Below are positions 49,821 to 62,068 of a DNA stretch of 64,000 nt, one piece after another. Location: contig CP137320.1 in NCBI GenBank assembly GCA_033182465.1, forward strand, positions 558,001-622,000, written 5' to 3'. The stretch comes from Sanghuangporus weigelae. Its lineage: Eukaryota; Basidiomycota; Agaricomycetes; Hymenochaetales; Hymenochaetaceae. Position 1 is the first letter of the stretch. Each line of letters opens with the position of its first letter. The notes beneath the pieces were generated by a model, which was not told where the DNA came from, ran no database searches, and saw only the letters and a list, made by a program, of their open reading frames with translations. The position numbers and the translations under genes were made by a program.

Positions 49821-51894
49821 ATGCGAGAGATTCTGAGACTGTTCTTACCTCTGGCTTCTTTGTTCTGTGCTCTTCTAGTCGAGGGCGAGCAAATACCCTT
49901 CACGTCTAAAACGAGCAAAGTACTCAATTCCAAATTTTCTGGATATGTGGACCATTTAATGGATCTTTGGACCGTGAAAGGCATATCTATGGCGATAGTA
50001 AGGCCGGATGGTAACGCAGAATTTGGAGCTTGGGGAAACAAGACAGAGGACGGCGAGCCTATGACTCCGGAGGTAAGCTTTTCGGATTAAGAACGCGCTA
50101 ATTCAAATTGATCTGGAAATCCATGTCAGACTCTATTCGATATCGCTTCGTGCTCGAAGGCCTTTTTGTCAACTTCCCTGGGTATCTTGATTGATGATTA
50201 CGCCTATGGAAAAAACACCACACCACTCCCTGATAGCCTCCGTAGACTAGACTGGGATACGAAGATCAAACATGTTCTTCCTGGAGAATGGCAACTTCAA
50301 GATGAATGGACTACAGAGAAAGTGAATTTCAAAGATATTCTGTCTCATACAAGTGGTTTACCCAGGTAAATCGTCGCTATTGTCTCCGACCTTGCGCTTA
50401 ATCATTACTAACTCGAACTTTACGCCTTCTAGACACGATGCGTCGTACAAACCTTCTGACTCACCAGCAGATATTGTACATAGGCTCAGGTTCCTTCGAC
50501 CCGCTCACGAACTAAGGCAAAAGTTCTCGTATAATAACCAGGTTCCTCTGTTTAGTCGCCTAGCCTTTATATCAAGTCTAACGGTTACACTCTCTTGTAT
50601 GCAGATGTATATGACCGGCGCTCATATTATATCAAAATATACAGGGTCATACATAGATTTCGCTATGGAGCGTATCTTCAGGCCTTTGGGCATGAACTCG
50701 ACGACGTTCTCTCCAGACGAGGCTACTAAGTCGGATAAAGTGACACAATCATGGACTGCACACGGTCAGAGAATTCCATATTGGATTCTCGAGGAAGAGA
50801 AAGAATTGAAGGCAGGGGCTGGAGGCATCATCTCTAGCGTTGTCGATCTTGTAAGTAGAGTGACTATGCTTGTAGAGACACGGATGCTTAAGTACTTTAT
50901 CGTTTCAGTCAAAATGGCTAGGAGCGCTTTTGAAGGCGGCATCGTCAGAAAATAGCGAATCAATCATACCAAAATCAGTGTATGAGGCTGTAACGACTTC
51001 CAGTGTCATAGAATTGGGCCAGCCATCAGATCCAGAGTTTTCCGTTGCTGGGTATGGTATGGGCTGGTTTAGATTCTCTTATCAGGGCCACGATGTAAGG
51101 GTTCTTCTGTGTTGCGTCTGATTCGTACTCAATCAAGTATAAAGGTCATCTCTCACCCAGGAGCTATCCCAGGCTTCACGAGTCATATCTCATTCTTCCC
51201 GGACGATAATTTTGGAATTGTGACTCTCCTCAATGCCGGTGACAAGAATAAGGTTGCGCTTGCTCTACATTATCGAGCCGCTGAGGATATCCTGGGACTT
51301 CCGAACAAGTTTAGAGCAGAAGAGTATGTTTCCAGCAAACTACTCTCAATCCTATGACTCATGGAATCCGATCATAGACCACCCACATCTCCTGACCCTC
51401 CAGGTATACCAAATACGATCACGCCTCTCCCGCTTTCGGCATACAGCGGTGCATACAAGAACCCAGGTTACGGCACTTTCGTTCTCTGTGATCCGGAGTC
51501 TACTTCACACTACTGTGACTCGGTCCTATCTGATTTCCACACCATCGACGCCGCGCAAAGCCTTCCTCTTCCGCCACGCACAGATGTACCTCAGCTACTG
51601 GCTGCATGGCCACGCGTTTGGTCCTCGCACATTCGACTCGTACACGCTGAAAATAATACAAATAAGTTTGATATCTCTTTCACTGCTTTGTTCCCAGAAG
51701 GCTATGGCACTTCGAAGACTCCATTTGAGACGTACGAAGGCGATGCATTAGAAGGTCAAGTGGAGTTCGTACTTGATGATGAATCGAAATCCGTTCTAGG
51801 GTTTGGATATTTCGGGAGAGGCGACATGAAAGGAGTCAGAGAAGAAGGTGTAAGTATACAGGATGGTGCAATCGCTTGGTTCGAGAAGGTATAA
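49821..51894 (+). CDS. Secreted serine beta-lactamase-like (class C/LACTB-type) hydrolase
   Basis: Start MREILRLFLPLASLFCALLVEGEQIP at 49821, a signal peptide. The beta-lactamase/transpeptidase fold shows GISMAIVRPDGNAEFGAWGNKTEDG, then the catalytic SxxK in FDIASCSKAFLST (Ser-Cys-Ser-Lys). FKDILSHTSGLPRHDA follows, then the Y-x-N motif in RQKFSYNNQMYMTGAHIISKYTG, FRPLGMNSTTF, GGIISSVVDLSKWLGALL, and VISHPGAIPGFTSHISFFPD, which carries the HxG motif in place of KTG. These are all three catalytic motifs of class C-like serine hydrolases. Such proteins in fungi are secreted esterases/peptidases of unknown substrate. A C-terminal domain of about 170 residues follows (YSGAYKNPGYGTFVLC to IAWFEKV). 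Introns near 50073-50129, 50367-50432, 50540-50604, 50851-50910 and 51092-51146. Confidence 0.88.
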
Positions 51895-52588
51895 GCCCGG
51901 GTAAAAGTTTATTAAACGTATTTCGTGCGAATCAATGTAGCTCCTTTCAGACGGACAGGACTCACCTCCGAGTACTTCTCTTTTTCACCGCTTCATTAGC
52001 GGGTTCAGAGCAGACTCTCAGCGGAGTTTAGCCTTCTGCAACCTCGACAGAAATCCAATACGTGAAATTCTGGAAGACAAATACTGCAGACAGACGGCTA
52101 GAACTATTTCATTACATTGTCAGTTAGGGGATTAGGTGTAATGAAGAAAACGTTGAATTAGGACTGAGAGGCGAAGGTATCGATACAAAGTGACCAAGAA
52201 ATTCAAAAGGATCATGGGTGTCAAACATTCAGAAATCACAAGAAGTTACAAGATCATGGCCAGCCAAGGAGAAGATGTGGAAAACATATAACAGATTACA
52301 GGTATACTGGAGGACGTCAATCAGAAGACTAAGTGACCAAGACAATCGTAGGGCAAGACACAATGCAAGTGAGGTAGAGCATAAAAAAACAATTCCCGTA
52401 CACAACATGACAGAAACAAGAGAAAGAAGGAACAGATATAAACGAAAAACGAGAAGCGAATGCAAGAAGGTAGATAGGGAATAAGACATGACACCAATCA
52501 TACGACTGCTCCATTATTGCATATTCACGTTTCAGTGCAGAGCTAACCCAGCCGCACGACAAAATTCGCGCCCAAGCAGGCCAAAAGT
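51895..52588. other. Convergent intergenic spacer
   Basis: About 0.7 kb between a + and a - gene. An A-rich purine-biased segment (52210-52480) is notable only for composition; no gene is supported. Confidence 0.4.
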
Positions 52589-54830
52589 TCACGTACACTC
52601 GAGTGCACTAACCTCGAGCACACGGAACTGTTGCGGGTCTTTTGACGCGTCGGTCCACCCGATGACCTCACGCCAATTCTGCTGCAAGGCTTCCTTCTCG
52701 CCTGCTGCTTCCCATTCACCCATCTCCTCGTCAGGAATGCCGCGGTACATTAGGAAGATGCGCGTCCAGACGCACGGATCGTGTGTCACACTGATGTCTA
52801 TCGCACGAGCGAGACGACCCGGAGACATGAATCGGTAGGCGACATTCTTATGGGAGCTGAAGGACGATAAGTGCGAGCTAAACACGGAAGTCAGTAGCGC
52901 GATAAAGGTAAGGAAGACCGAAGGATGTACTTTATAAAGTTTGTTCGTGCTTGCAACGTGAGACCGAGTTCACCAAGAACTTTAGTCAAATGGGGTACGA
53001 AGTCTCGGAAGGGCAGGCAGAAACTAGTACTTGGAGACGTAAGGGTGGTTAGGTCGTTAATAGAAGTATCGGGACTAGATAAATTGAGTTAGACCCGGCT
53101 TTGGCTCCGCAACAGACAAAACCTTACACTGCTTCGTAGTAGACGGACGTCACAACCGTGGACGTCTCGAAGTGTTCAAGCGCACCGCCAGGATGCACAC
53201 GAAGGAAGTACTTGAACTTGTCTTCCGTCACATCTTCTGCGGGAGGCCAAGTCATGCCAACTCGCCAATGCCGGGAGAAAGTCACATTGACCTCACAGTA
53301 CTGTTGAGTCGGTGCGAGGATGCTCAGGTTACACTTTGCCGTCACCGGTCTCGCAGCAACGGTTAACTTCGAGATGACACGCTGATCCACGAGCAAGTCT
53401 GGATTGTAGGATTGGTTCTGTATGCGCGTCCCGCTGAATTCCATTTTATGCACATCGCCATCGTGCACGATGTCGAGTTTGCCCCAGAAGACGCCTTCCA
53501 CAGTCGTGCCGTCCTCCGTACGCGCCATATCGAGTTCGTCTGAATTGAGAGTTACATCGATACCGACCATCTTGCCTTTCTCCAACTCTAAATTGAATAT
53601 ACCATCCATTTCCAGGACGGGTGGTGGTCTGAGGAGTACGTCAGCAGCAATTCAAATTTCCGAAGACTTGGTTACTTACGGAGGCGCACTACGAAGATAA
53701 GAAATGAGCAGATGGTAGACGTTACATACAGGTTCAACACTTACGGAGGCTCATCTGGCGGCGGAGGGGCATCACTAACGATTTCAACTCTCGTCCCCGG
53801 CACTCCCATAATAGCGATTTGATACGATTCTTCGGTATTGAGCTAATCGAGGCCAACGAGGCTTAAGTCCTCAGATGTGTCTGATGAGTAACGAGATGAC
53901 ATACCCATAGGTAGTCCCTGGTAATAAAGCGCTGTGTGTACGCATTAGATACTTTGGATGATTGAGCAAGAAAATGATACATACAGAAGCTTGAAATGAA
54001 GCAAACTCAATGGGGACTCGAAGAGCAAAAGGAGCACCTGGCGGCGGATTGACCCAGTCACGAGCTAATTGCTCAAGTTCCTGTGGAATAGATGAATATT
54101 TAGACAGCGTTAACAACATGCAATCGACGTACGGCGAAGGTGTTGGGCAGCTGTGGATGTGTGAGATCAGCAGGCTGGTCGTCAACAGGATGGAAGAGAA
54201 GAGGAGCGAACCGCTGTGATTGTCTCCTTATCGCCAAAGGCGAGAGTGACGAGGCGTGTCCGAGTAAGCGCCATCTGAGCCTGTTGTTGAGTCTTGTCGT
54301 TGTCACGACCTGAGCCGCCTTTCTTTGTGAGTTTGGACCAGAAGCTACCGGTAGAGGGGAGAGAGGCGTCTGTGGATCTGAATGGCGAGTTAAGAAGCAT
54401 GGAAAGAGAAGCCGGATGTGAGCGACGCTTAGATTAAAAGAGTATGATGAGAGATCGTGACTCGTACGCGGGGGAGAGGAGCATGTCCTGCCAGAGACCG
54501 GGCGGTGGGTGTGCGTACTTCAAGTAGACGAGAAGCTCTCTAATTGCAGTGCGTGGCAGAAAAGAGAGAGATTAAGGATCAATACCAATCATGAGTAATA
54601 GAAATAAGATGGATGGAGTCACCTACAAATTGCTTGAATAGGACCACACACCTATCCTGAACACGAGCAGAACACGAGGCAACCGGTGCACTGATGTCAG
54701 TCACCGCACGCTGCTGATGACTTGCGGGTAGTTTCCGCTTGCCCGTTGCCCACGACACAAGTATCTCTAATCGATGTATGCAATTTGAGTCAGATAGTGC
54801 TAAGGCGGCCAATAAAACTCGGGACGATCG
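52589..54830 (-). CDS. Conserved fungal protein of unknown function
   Basis: Many short exons read in order. N-terminal: LLAALALSDSNCIHRLEILVSWATGKRKLPASHQQRAVTDISAPVASCSARVQDRCVVLFKQF. Middle: STDASLPSTGSFWSKLTKKGG, LTRTRLVTLAFGDKETI, ELEQLARDWVNPPPGAPFALRVPIEFASFQA. A beta-rich domain follows: VLEMDGIFNLELEKGKMVGIDVTLNSDELDMARTEDGTTVEGVFWGKLDIVHDG to VVTSVYYEAV. The end is CLPFRDFVPHLTKVLGELGLTLQARTNFI, NVAYRFMSPGRLARAIDISVTHDPCVWTRIFLMYRG, and WREVIGWTDASKDPQQFRVLEVSALEC. No ATG was found in frame before LLAALALS, so the true start may involve an unresolved first exon near 54,840-54,900. I know no named family; no transmembrane segment or catalytic motif is evident. Confidence 0.65.
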
Positions 54831-54943
54831 TGTTGAAGGCGAAAATCTCTGAACGCAGCACGTGATATTTCTTTTCCATTTTACCTTTCGTCATCGTCAT
54901 TCAACTTTTGATCTGTTTCTCTGTCTCTTTCCAGCAGTCCACC
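54831..54943. promoter_or_regulatory. Very short divergent promoter
   Basis: About 110 bp between the unresolved 5' end of the conserved unknown (-) and the SAP gene (+). It contains a CACGTG palindrome (54859-54864). A CT-rich stretch precedes the + start, as is usual for fungal 5' UTRs. Confidence 0.35.
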
Positions 54944-55975
54944 ATGCTTCGCACCACTGCGCGTACATCTTTACTACCGCTGAGAGCGGCACGGCATGCA
55001 CAACGTTCCTTCGTCAGCACTGTCTTGCTCTCAAAAACGTATGAAGACAAAACTGTGGCGGAGCTCCGCACAGAGCTACGCGCACGAGGACTATCCGTGT
55101 ATGTCCACGATCCCTGTGTGATCATATTTCTTCCTGAAGCCTATCTGAGCGCCTCTGACGTCTATACCTGTTTTTTGTCGCAAATATGGCAGGTCCGGCA
55201 ATAAACCGACGTTGATTTCACGAATTCAGCAGGCAGATGTCCGTAACGCTACTGAACCGTCAACTGCCGCGCAAACTTCCAATCAGACGACCCGCGGTGT
55301 ATCAAGTTCCTCCGCATCTCGTGCGGAAGCTGTACCGATCCCTCCGAATCTCTCCTCAGTCGCATCTCTGCCTCCTATCAAATTCGACATCAAAATTCCA
55401 GACGTCTCGCAAGAGGCGCCAGAGCCTCCAGTTCTAGTTGTGCGTCCGCTACTTCAATCATTTACATCTGTCTTATGCAATATGCCAATGCTTCTGCATT
55501 TGTTTTCTCGTTTCAGCCTTTCGTACCGGACTTCTGGGACTCCTCCGCTAAAAAGGCAGAGGAGGAATTGGCTTCTGTATCTACCGAGTCCTCAACGACG
55601 CCTAAAATATTGGTTGTAGCAGGTGCAAGCACCCATCCAGCTGGAGGACCGACATACGCGATGTCGCCAGCATCGGATACGCTTCCGTCCACTGAACTGC
55701 CCTCCTATGTCCCACCAAGGAAATATGACGGCATCGTTGGAGATGTCCTAGATGATCTTGGCGTTCCGCATAACGTTCTGTCCGCGGCTCCCTCGCACAC
55801 GACCGAGTCGGATCAAGCATTGACTGCAAAGAGGACACTGAACCGTCCGCTAGATGACGAAGAAAGGAGGGGAGCTGTCACGCTCCTTGGGCTTTTGTTT
55901 GGGGCATGGATCGTTTCTGGATTGGCTGCTCCTTCCCGAAGCAAGAGCAAGAAAGCGTCTGAGAAGGACCATTGA
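54944..55975 (+). CDS. Mitochondrial SAP-domain protein (Aim34-like)
   Basis: Start MLRTTARTSLLPLRAARHAQRSFVSTVLLSKTYED, a typical mitochondrial presequence with RSFVST near its end. The SAP motif follows: KTVAELRTELRARGLSVSGNKPTLISRIQQAD, a helix-turn-helix that binds nucleic acid. It is restored by an intron from about 55100 to 55196 (GTATGT...GGCAG). A Ser/Pro linker with PPIKFDIKIPDVSQEAPEPPVLV is joined across an intron (about 55440-55517) to PFVPDFWDSSAKKAEEE. The protein ends with LDDEERRGAVTLLGLLFGAWIVSGLAAPSRSKSKKASEKDH, i.e. a C-terminal transmembrane helix and basic tail. This layout matches yeast Aim34-type proteins, whose role is unknown. I infer a membrane-anchored, matrix or outer-surface nucleic-acid contact. 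Confidence 0.8.
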
Positions 55976-56761
55976 TCAGACTGCTGTCGTCCTTTCCATT
56001 ATAATCTTTCCGGTAACTGCATCCATAGACGATCCGTCTCGCGCGTTCTCCTTACCCTACATACGCATTGTTTTCCCTGTCGTCACTGCAACCAATGGTA
56101 TCCGATCATCATCATCTCAATATAGAGCTCCAGTCTCATCCTGGTTTAGTCTTTCAAAACTTGTGTCACTTATTTCGCTCCTTTCTGTTTGTCAGGTCTC
56201 GTAAGAAACGGACATGAGTACTCGTGAGTGTCGAACTGGTAGAAGGGTTGGGAGCATAGTACCATACGGGCCTGGAGAGGGTTACTTTCCATCTGCGAAT
56301 GGTCTATAATCATTGATCTTGCTGTTTCGCGCATCGGACAGGACAGTGCTCGTCCTAGCTTCCCGTAGACCCGTCGTAATATATACGTCCACCTTATTTC
56401 GGATAATATGAGTATTAAAAGAATGAGATACTATGAGAGTCGGGATACGATGTTGAGATATGAAGATGGATGCATCTGACCGGGAAACGATCTTGGAAAC
56501 TTTCAGGCGAAGTCTCGATACATCAGATGCTCAATAATTCGAACTTCATGAGATCGCAATGTCGTGATGAGATTAAGGTGCCTCAAAATCGTCTAATGTG
56601 TCATGCATGCAAGTAAGGACATCCGACCAAGGATTACTTGATTAAGTACTCAGACTGACTTTCTAGATACAAATGCACATCAACAGAGCAGAAATACTTC
56701 AGAAGAATGGGACAATCAAATCAAATCAAACCGTCCGATTCCCGGTGAAACCAAAAGCAAA
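55976..56761. other. Convergent intergenic spacer
   Basis: About 0.8 kb holding the 3' ends of the SAP gene (+) and the sphingoid base kinase (-). No gene, tRNA or repeat was recognised. Confidence 0.4.
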
Positions 56762-59015
56762 CTAGCAACAAGGAAGCAACTTGCCCAGTCCCTTCCTCTT
56801 TGTCACTGCCATATCATCGTCGCTCGCACGCTGAGCCCGCTGCTTTCTCCGCTCAAACTGAGATGTATCGAACTCTGCAGCATAGTGACCTGTAGGGGAC
56901 AATAAAGTACCGAGTGCTTTGTGGCACTCGACAGTGAATGGTTGCAAAGGGTATCGTTCGCCATCGATGGCGAGATTTCCATCTATTGAGTACGGGGTGA
57001 TGCGATAGGCATGTGCTTTGAAGTAATGTTGCTAAATCGGCGAAACGGAAAGGAAACAACAAACCCTTAGTATGCTGAACAACGAGAAAAGAAAAGAAAA
57101 GAAATAGGCGTACGGTTTCTAAGAAAAAGGTCTTGCCTTTTTCAGCACCGTCCATCGCCTTCAAGAGTTCGCTCCGGGTGGTCTTTATACAATGTTAGGA
57201 AAACAGGCTGACGTTGGAAAGGGTAAAGGAGACGCAGGGACTCACGATCTCTTGTGCGACGATATCAATCAGTCCATCTGAAGCGTGTGCTATGGGAAAT
57301 TGCATCAAGTCACTACAAGTGATGAGAAACTTAGCCAATAGTATGTAGGCAGAATAATAACCTTACCGTCCGACATATGGTGAACTTCCCGCACTATAAA
57401 GTGACAGGATGTCAGATCAGCATGCACACGGGAAATATAGGACAGATGACGTGCTAGAAGTAGATGAGAGGTTTATCAAACTTGATCCATCCTTCATCAG
57501 CGTCTCCTTTCAGAGAATCATACTTTAGCTTAGGCAACGCGTCGTCGCCAACCGAGTGCCTATGCCCATCCAGCTCCCGCACATGTTGAGCACGCCAATG
57601 GACCTCGCTACGCCTTCGAAATTCTTCTATCATCTTGTCCTTATCGGACTCCGCTGTTTTCATTTCCAGCAGAATCGGACATGGCTTCATTTTCATCACT
57701 GCGGTATTTACCATCAAATTGTTTGGTAATAAATATAAAGAGAAGAGCGCCCACCTCCGTATAAGTAGCCAAGAGCGAAACGGGCGTCGCCCATCCATCT
57801 CAGGTGCTCGGTTCCTTACGAGCTCGTGCCATTAGTATACGGTATTTTGGTTCACGCGGATAGCAGTACTTGCTTACCCAGATCCAGGTCAGCCATCAAC
57901 CCTAGGGACACCGAGAAGTAACAGAAGATGCGCTTGTCTCCAAGTATGACTGAGCATATGTCTTGTCTCATTGGCTTGCCTAAATCTACAGTGTAAGGTA
58001 ATTTAGAAGAAAACTGGACAATAAACCATACCTTTTATCGCGTTCAGACACGCAATAGCGACATCGAAGCCGTCCTATAATACGGCATCAGTCATTTGAA
58101 ACCCCATACATGAAGTTGCACCAACCTCAATACCCAGAAGGTTTATAGCCATGCCATTTGCAGAACCAGTTGGAATGGGTACCACGGGAATAGAAAACGC
58201 CGTCAATGGATCATCGTGTTCTGCGAAGCCGTTGTATACTTCATGAAGAAGCCCGTCACCAGACAACAGTACCAAAGCATCGAACTCTAACGAGAGGTAT
58301 TTAGCAAGCTCTGAAGCATGCTTAGCTCGTTCCGTGACTTTTTTAATTGTAATTTCAGGGCATTTTGATGTCAAGATATCAGGATTCTCTTACAAGAGGT
58401 TTCCATATGACATCGGGCAGCTTGAAATATAGGTTCGACCGCATTTGAGTATATTTGCCTTGCTTTGCCCTGGCGTGAGAATGATTTTATGAAGGAAGCA
58501 AATGAGACTTGATCGGGACATACTGGACCACCGTGAGGATTGACAAGTATTCTCAAACGGCGCTTCGGCGTGACACCTGCATATTGGTGAATGCTCTTTT
58601 CTTAGTGTCTTCGACGAGAAAAGTAAATTTGCGACTTACCTTTGTACGCTTCAGCCATGACCGCCTCGCACCATTCTTTCGCTGCTTCCTTGTCTGCTTC
58701 TTCGATTGTCCAGTATGAACGCGTCAGGACAGACTGTTTGCCCTTCTTCCGGCGTCTTATATATGACAATTCCAACTGGTCCTCGTCTACCTCCGTCCAC
58801 AACACATTGTAGACATTTGTCTGCTGGAATGATGGCGGATCTAAATCACAGCGACGTGGTCGTCAAAACGTGTTTAGCGTGTCGCAAGTGAACGGAATGC
58901 GATACGTACGCGAACTTCGCACAACTCCTTCGCGTGTCAAGGTAAGTGTCGCAGGTTTGCCTTCGACTAGAACACGAACTTCGCGCTCTGAAGACTGTTG
59001 GCCATCTACAGCCAT
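56762..59015 (-). CDS. LCB4: Sphingoid long-chain base kinase (DAGK catalytic domain)
   Basis: The enzyme phosphorylates sphingoid bases at C1. Start chosen at the ATG at 59015 (MAVDGQQSSEREVRVLVEGKPATLTLTREGVV). The catalytic domain reads RRFRILVNPHGGPG, then KARQIYSNAVEPIFQAARC, ELAKYLSLEFDALVLLSGDGLLHEVYNGF, in which SGDGxxHEVxNG is the ATP-binding signature. AFSIPVVPIPTGSANGMAINLLG (GSxNG) follows. C-terminal blocks: DEGWIKFDKPLIYF, PYVGRDLMQFPIAHASDGLIDIVAQE, and HAYRITPYSIDGNLAIDGERYPLQPFTVECHKALGTLLSP, with the D-G-E motif. The tail is KGLGKLLPCC; the terminal CC is a plausible palmitoylation site. Eight or more short introns are required and not all were fixed. Confidence 0.9.
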
Positions 59016-59227
59016 GACGAGGTCAGCGTTTACGTGAGAGGAACGCAAGATGCCGCGTGGACCAACGGTCGGCCTCCTTCGGCACCGGCATCTGATTTCA
59101 GGAAACCAATCGCCTTTCCTTCACTCACGCATTTCCGAATAAAAAGTACGTCTTGAACCTTTTATAAATCATTTTACGCTTAAACATACAACACATCACT
59201 GACGCTTTATTTCTCGAATGAGATAAA
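59016..59227. other. Intergenic spacer between LCB4 and methyltransferase copy A
   Basis: About 210 bp; contains the LCB4 promoter region and the 3' end of copy A. No distinct motif. Confidence 0.35.
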
Positions 59228-60349
59228 CTAATTAAAATGCTTCCAGAGACGTTGTAGAACTCCCTCTCTGAGAGCCTTGCGGAAGATCACGATCGGCTCT
59301 ACGACAAATGGTGTCTCGAAAATTCCTTGATTCTCATCTTTCCACACTAGACCGTCACCTCGCTTCACTATATCTCTGATCTTTGCCTTGACGATTTCTT
59401 TCTCCTGGTCCGGCAGGACCGCGACGCCAGCCCAGCTTAGGAATAAGTCGATGATACTCTCGAGCGTGCGATCTTCAGTGAAGTTGACGGTCGTCTCCTC
59501 GGCCGGAGCGAAGTTCTGCTTGTACACGGCCAATTCAAAGATCTGGCGCCATCGGTCCCACTCTGCGGCGCTTGCAGGTGTGTTATTTCGGTATGGCATG
59601 CACACGTCGTAGATCTGCTTGAGCCACAGAGCTTTTCCCCTGTGAAATGGGTCAGAAGAGGATGGGACTTAGAGACAATAAGTGAGCGGACGTGTCTTCC
59701 AGATTCCACAGGAGGCACACGACTCCGTCTGGTTTGAGAACGCGCGCAAATTCTTTAAGTGCTGCCTCTTGATTCAAGCACCAGTGGAATGCCTGATGGA
59801 AGCAAACGTTGGTTTACTGAAACCACAGGATACGCACAAGGTTACCTACCATCGCAATGACGACCAAATCTGCCCAACCATCTGGCACTCCGATATTATC
59901 GAAGGTACCAGGAGCTAAACTGACTCTAGGGTCAGAGACTGTCCTTGTGAACACGCTGCGCATTCCTTCATTGGGCTCAATGCACCTCATCTCCGCAACG
60001 CTTTTGTTGAACTCTGGATGGGCCAGTAGCGATTTGGTAAATTTCCCGGTGCCGGACGCAATCCTGAAATTTCTTCAGCAAATCATCCATAAATACAATA
60101 CAATAAAAGACATCATACTCGATAATCCTCAACCCTTGTTTACGAGGTAAGGCATTTCGTATGACGGTCAGCGCTTCATGAGGATACGAAGGCCGAGCTC
60201 TGAACGGAATACGTTAGAAATGCGGTATGTTGCCACAGCTGACAGTACTAGTGACAGGATTGCACGTACGCATCATATAGCTCAGCCGTTTGTCCGGCGA
60301 ATCCAACTTGGGATCTGGGGTGGACTTTCGAAGCTTCAATCGACAACAT
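59228..60349 (-). CDS. SAM-dependent methyltransferase, array copy A
   Basis: Start MLSIEASKVHPRSQVGFAGQTAELYDA at 60349. Four or more introns; the first (GTACGT donor) is followed by ARPSYPHEALTVIRNALPRKQG. Motif I differs slightly from the classical form: IIEIASGTGKFTKSLLAHP. Next are MRCIEPNEGMRSVFTRTVSDPRVSLAPGTFDNIGVPDGWADLVVIAMAFHWC, LKEFARVLKPDGVVCLLWN and a C-terminal half with WRQIFELAVYKQNF, DLFLSWAGVAVLPDQEKEIVKAKIRDIVKRGDGLVW. The protein ends LWKHFN. This is the class I methyltransferase fold of the UbiE/Crg1-like small-molecule group. It is complete and looks intact. It is the most diverged of the three tandem copies in the C-terminal half. Substrate unknown. Confidence 0.85.
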
Positions 60350-60980
60350 GAGGCCTGTTGAAGACCTTTGTAGGCGATAGCAACTGTTGAAAGGCTAAAA
60401 AGTTAGTGTCTGTTGAAGACCAAAGTGACAGATCAAGAGAATGGCATAGAGCTGTGGGGGACTAGTCCCCACTCCGTCGCTCGCTCTTATACAGATTGCT
60501 CGGACAGACATCTATTACCGTCGGTCCCTTAGGATCTTGGATGAATAATTACGCCCATTTGCGTTTGTTCGCGTCATGGCCATGGTAAAGGTGTTTCTAC
60601 TTTCTTCTAGATCTTCGCACGGATTTCATCATCCATTTTACATCCGTTTCCGTTCAGGGAAGTATTTTCCAGCAGCTCGATTAGTTTTGCCGTATTTTCC
60701 TATGATGTTACTCTGGAACATCCTCTTTGTCTTTGAAGGCATGAGAGTCTTCGTCCAGAACCGTCTTAGGAATCACTTGGCCGTGGAGCCTTCAAGTACC
60801 GAGCTTTTCGGGATGCCTTTCTCTGCAACTTTTGGACATCGACGAGTTACCGGCGTCCCGTCTCAGTCTGGACGTGCGAATGGATCGCTTCTCTAGGAAC
60901 AAATTCTGCTGTGGATTCTCGAAACCATAAAGTGTCTAGTGTCTGGTCTTAGTGAACACCAGCATCAGTATCCTTTTCGC
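60350..60980. promoter_or_regulatory. Spacer between copies A and B, with a palindrome upstream of copy A
   Basis: The 14-bp perfect palindrome GGGGACTAGTCCCC lies at 60457-60470, about 108 bp upstream of the copy A start. Ten bases of it (GGGGACTAGT) recur upstream of copy B. The rest, including an open frame on + at 60576-60896, has no recognised function. Confidence 0.45.
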
Positions 60981-62068
60981 CTATGTCATATTACTGCGGC
61001 GGAAAGTTACGAGGTAAGTTACGAAGGGCATCTCCAGAATGCCCTCCTTCTCATTTACCCAAACCAATTCGTCTCCTCGCTCAATTATCGTTCTAACCTG
61101 CTCCTTTACTTTACCCTTCTCGTCGTCTGGCAGCATTGCAATACCACTCCAAGACATGTAAAAGGCGAGGGCATCTTCAGACGTTCGCTGCTCAATGAAG
61201 CGGACTGTATCGTTTTCTGGAGCGGTGAAGTTCTCTTTGTGCCTCGGTAGACTGAAAATTCGTATCCATCGAAGCCGTCTATCTCCACTGCTCGGAGTAT
61301 CGTCCAGGAACGGCAAACAAAATTCGTATGCCTGCTGTATCCATGCAACACTGGAAATTCAACATTAGATTCCAGGCCTCGGAGCAGGAAGACGCGGATA
61401 CATACTTATCACTATCGTCTTTGATCCATATGAGACAAACTACACCATCGGATTTGAGAATACGATTGAATTCCTCTGTTGCAGCTTCAAGGTCTTGACA
61501 CCAGTGGAATGCCTTCCTCGCAAGAACATAGTATCGTTAGGAAAATAATGCTGGCAAACTACGTACCGTGGCAATGACGATCAAATCCGCCCAGTGGTCC
61601 GGTACACCAGTGGTATCAAAAGTGCCTTCGGACAAGCTGACTCTTGGGTCATCAACCATCTTCGAGAACACAGCGCGCATTCCCTCATTTGGTTCTATGC
61701 ACTTCAACTCTTTGATACTTTGCTCCCATTCAGGATGTGCCAACAGTGCGCGGGTGAGTTTCCCGCTTCCACTTGCAATTCTAAAGGCGATCAGAGTTTT
61801 TCACCCCGCTCATATACGATTCTAAGCCACCTACTCGACAACATTAAGCTCGCTTTTCCCCGCTACGAGCTTCCGGATATTTGAGAGAGCTTCTGGCGGG
61901 TAAGATGGCCGGACACTGATAAGGCCCAATGTTATCTTCTATTTCTTATTCAAGGCGAGGAATATCATACGAATCATATAATTCTGCTTTCCCCTGACCA
62001 AAGCCAGCTTGAGAGGTTGGATGGACCTTGACCGACTCAGATATCGTAGTAAACGGTGTCGATGACAT
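60981..62068 (-). CDS. SAM-dependent methyltransferase, array copy B
   Basis: Start MSSTPFTTISESVKVHPTSQAGFGQGKAELYDS at 62068. An intron (GTATGATATT...TTATCAG) leads into VRPSYPPEALSNIRKLVAGKSELNVVE. Motif I is EIASGSGKLTRALLAHPEWEQSIKELKCIEPNEGMRAVFSKMVDDPRVSLSEGTFDTTGVPDHWADLIVIATAFHWC. Then LEAATEEFNRILKSDGVVCLIWI, WIRIFSLPRHKENF and FIEQRTSEDALAFYMSWSGIAMLPDDEKGKVKEQVRTIIERGDELVW. It ends FRRSNMT. It is closest to copy C and is complete. The same fold and exon layout as copy A show that the array arose by tandem duplication. Substrate unknown. Confidence 0.87.

Noticed and set aside
60576-60896. 106-codon + frame between methyltransferase copies A and B
   Set aside because: No recognisable motif, lies in spacer DNA, not repeated beside copy C.
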